The notes below the pieces were generated by a model. The model saw nothing but the letters and a program-made list of their open reading frames with translations. It searched no databases and was not told the origin of the DNA. From positions 7,586,501-7,650,500 of the forward strand of contig CM065321.1 of NCBI GenBank assembly GCA_033032175.1: a DNA stretch of 64,000 nucleotides, in the 5' to 3' direction. Source of the stretch: Saturnia japonica. Taxonomy: Eukaryota > Arthropoda > Insecta > Lepidoptera > Saturniidae. The translations under genes and the position numbers were made by a program. Shown here one piece after another: positions 63,041 through 64,000 of the stretch. The number at the start of each line of letters is the position of its first letter. The first letter of the stretch is position 1.

Positions 63041-64000
63041 ACAGTACTGGCCATTTCAAATCAAAATAATTTTTGTTTGGCTAAGAATTCTAATTTGAAA
63101 TTAATTTTATTTTAAAAACATAGAATTCTTTTTCCAAAAGTAGTCATTTGTTTATTGATTAGTGTTACATTTTCATCGCATTTCAATCTTTTTTTGTCAT
63201 CATGGATACGTTAAAAATTCGAGTAATTATGGAATATGAGTACCGTCGTGGCAGCAACGCGGCACAAGCGGCACGCAACATCAACGATGTTTACGGAGCT
63301 AACACTACAAACCAACGCACCACCTGTTATTGGTTTGCTCGCTTCCGTTCTGGGAATTTCGACCTGAAAAATTAACCTCACGGTCGTCCGAAGACTTTGG
63401 TCGACAATGACGAATTAAAGGCGATTGTGGAAGCTGGTGATACACAATCTACGGCTGAATTAGCAGCAGCTTTCGACGTTAGCGTCAAAACAATATTGGT
63501 CCATTTGCTTCAAATTGGCAAGGTAAAAAAGCTTGACAAATGGGTGCCCCACGAACTCAATGATCGCCAGCGCGAACTACGCGTCGAGACGTGCCTTGCA
63601 CTGCTCAACAGACACACAAATGAAGGAATTTTGAACCGCATTGTTACCTGCTATCAAAAATGGATTCTGTTTGATAACCGCAAGCGCTCAGCAAGTTGGT
63701 TGGATCCTGGTTCTGCACCTAAACAATGCCCTAAACGAAAACTTACCCCTAGAAAAGTGATGGTCACTGTTTGGTGGTCTAGCGCCGGTATGATTCATCA
63801 CAGCTTCTTACCAAACGGGGTGAGCATTACTGCAGATGTGTACTGTGAAGAACTGAACACAATGATGGAGAAGCTGGCACATTTCCAACCAGCATTGGTC
63901 AATCGCTCGTCTCCGCTGCTCCTGCACGACAATGCGCGACCTCATACTGCACAGCAGACGGTCTCCAATTTGCAAGAACTGGGGTTGGAAGTTCTCCGTC
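63041..64000 (+). pseudogene. mariner element, transposase with one nonsense codon, cut by window edge
   Basis: A left terminus candidate TACAGTACTGGCCATTTC at about 63041. The transposase starts at ATG 63202. Codon 58 is TAA (63373-63375) where relatives have Glu (KNEPRGRPK-type motif). Beyond it the same frame stays open to the end of the window, about 208 further codons. Visible: N-terminal helix-turn-helix region, TCYQKWILFDNRKRSASW with the first catalytic Asp, and PLLLHDNARPHTAQQTV with the second. The third Asp lies beyond the window. Confidence 0.85.

Overview
The window is eukaryotic and almost certainly from a moth or butterfly. It is AT-rich, its genes have spliced exons with GT-AG borders, and most of the rest is transposon debris of kinds typical of Lepidoptera: Helitrons starting TC and ending CTAG between A and T, RTE/Jockey/CR1-like LINEs, tRNA-derived SINEs, TA-flanked MITEs, mariner and IS630-like relics. 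There are no operons, prophages or CRISPR arrays. The species cannot be named from the sequence alone.

Four host genes are recognised. CDK7, the CDK-activating kinase of TFIIH, lies on the minus strand at 13576-24895. All seven coding exons can be joined in phase to a 338-residue protein. Polyubiquitin is on the minus strand: 16 head-to-tail units at 34315-37975, a 3.3 kb intron in the 5' UTR, and a TATA box with a heat-shock-like element near 41.4-41.6 kb. COX16, a cytochrome c oxidase assembly factor, is on the minus strand at 46772-47606 in two exons, 110 residues. The first coding exon of DET1, a CRL4 ubiquitin-ligase subunit, is on the plus strand at 58025-58354, and its remaining exons were not found. 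A fifth gene, unidentified, occupies 1979-9620 on the plus strand as six in-phase exons encoding a lysine-rich stretch and a C-terminal region. Its 5' end is missing. Three weaker gene pieces are a GC-rich promoter/first-exon candidate near 10.6-11.1 kb and two orphan candidate exons at 13078-13188 and 59624-59745.

Layout. 0-10 kb: unidentified gene with RTE, SINE and Helitron insertions in its introns. 10-13 kb: possible promoter, Helitron and MITE. 13.5-25 kb: CDK7, whose fourth intron (4.6 kb) holds a same-strand non-LTR element. 25-34 kb: transposon-dense block with a restriction-like-endonuclease LINE, an IS630-like transposase and a Jockey element inside a mariner. 34-41.6 kb: polyubiquitin. 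41.6-46.5 kb: Helitron and LINE fragments. 46.8-47.6 kb: COX16. 48-57 kb: transposon-rich, including a transposase-like relic between two direct repeats of about 0.6 kb. 58-64 kb: start of DET1, then a Merlin-like relic, a MITE and a mariner cut by the window edge.

The host genes are unrelated housekeeping loci. The most informative structure is evolutionary: a three-unit higher-order repeat with two matching one-base deletions in polyubiquitin, a LINE and a SINE with a common 3' tail, and insertions that can be ordered because an empty site or a target duplication is visible. I did not find a clear new defence or regulatory system. The best candidates for something undescribed are the unidentified gene and the transposase-like relic between direct repeats.
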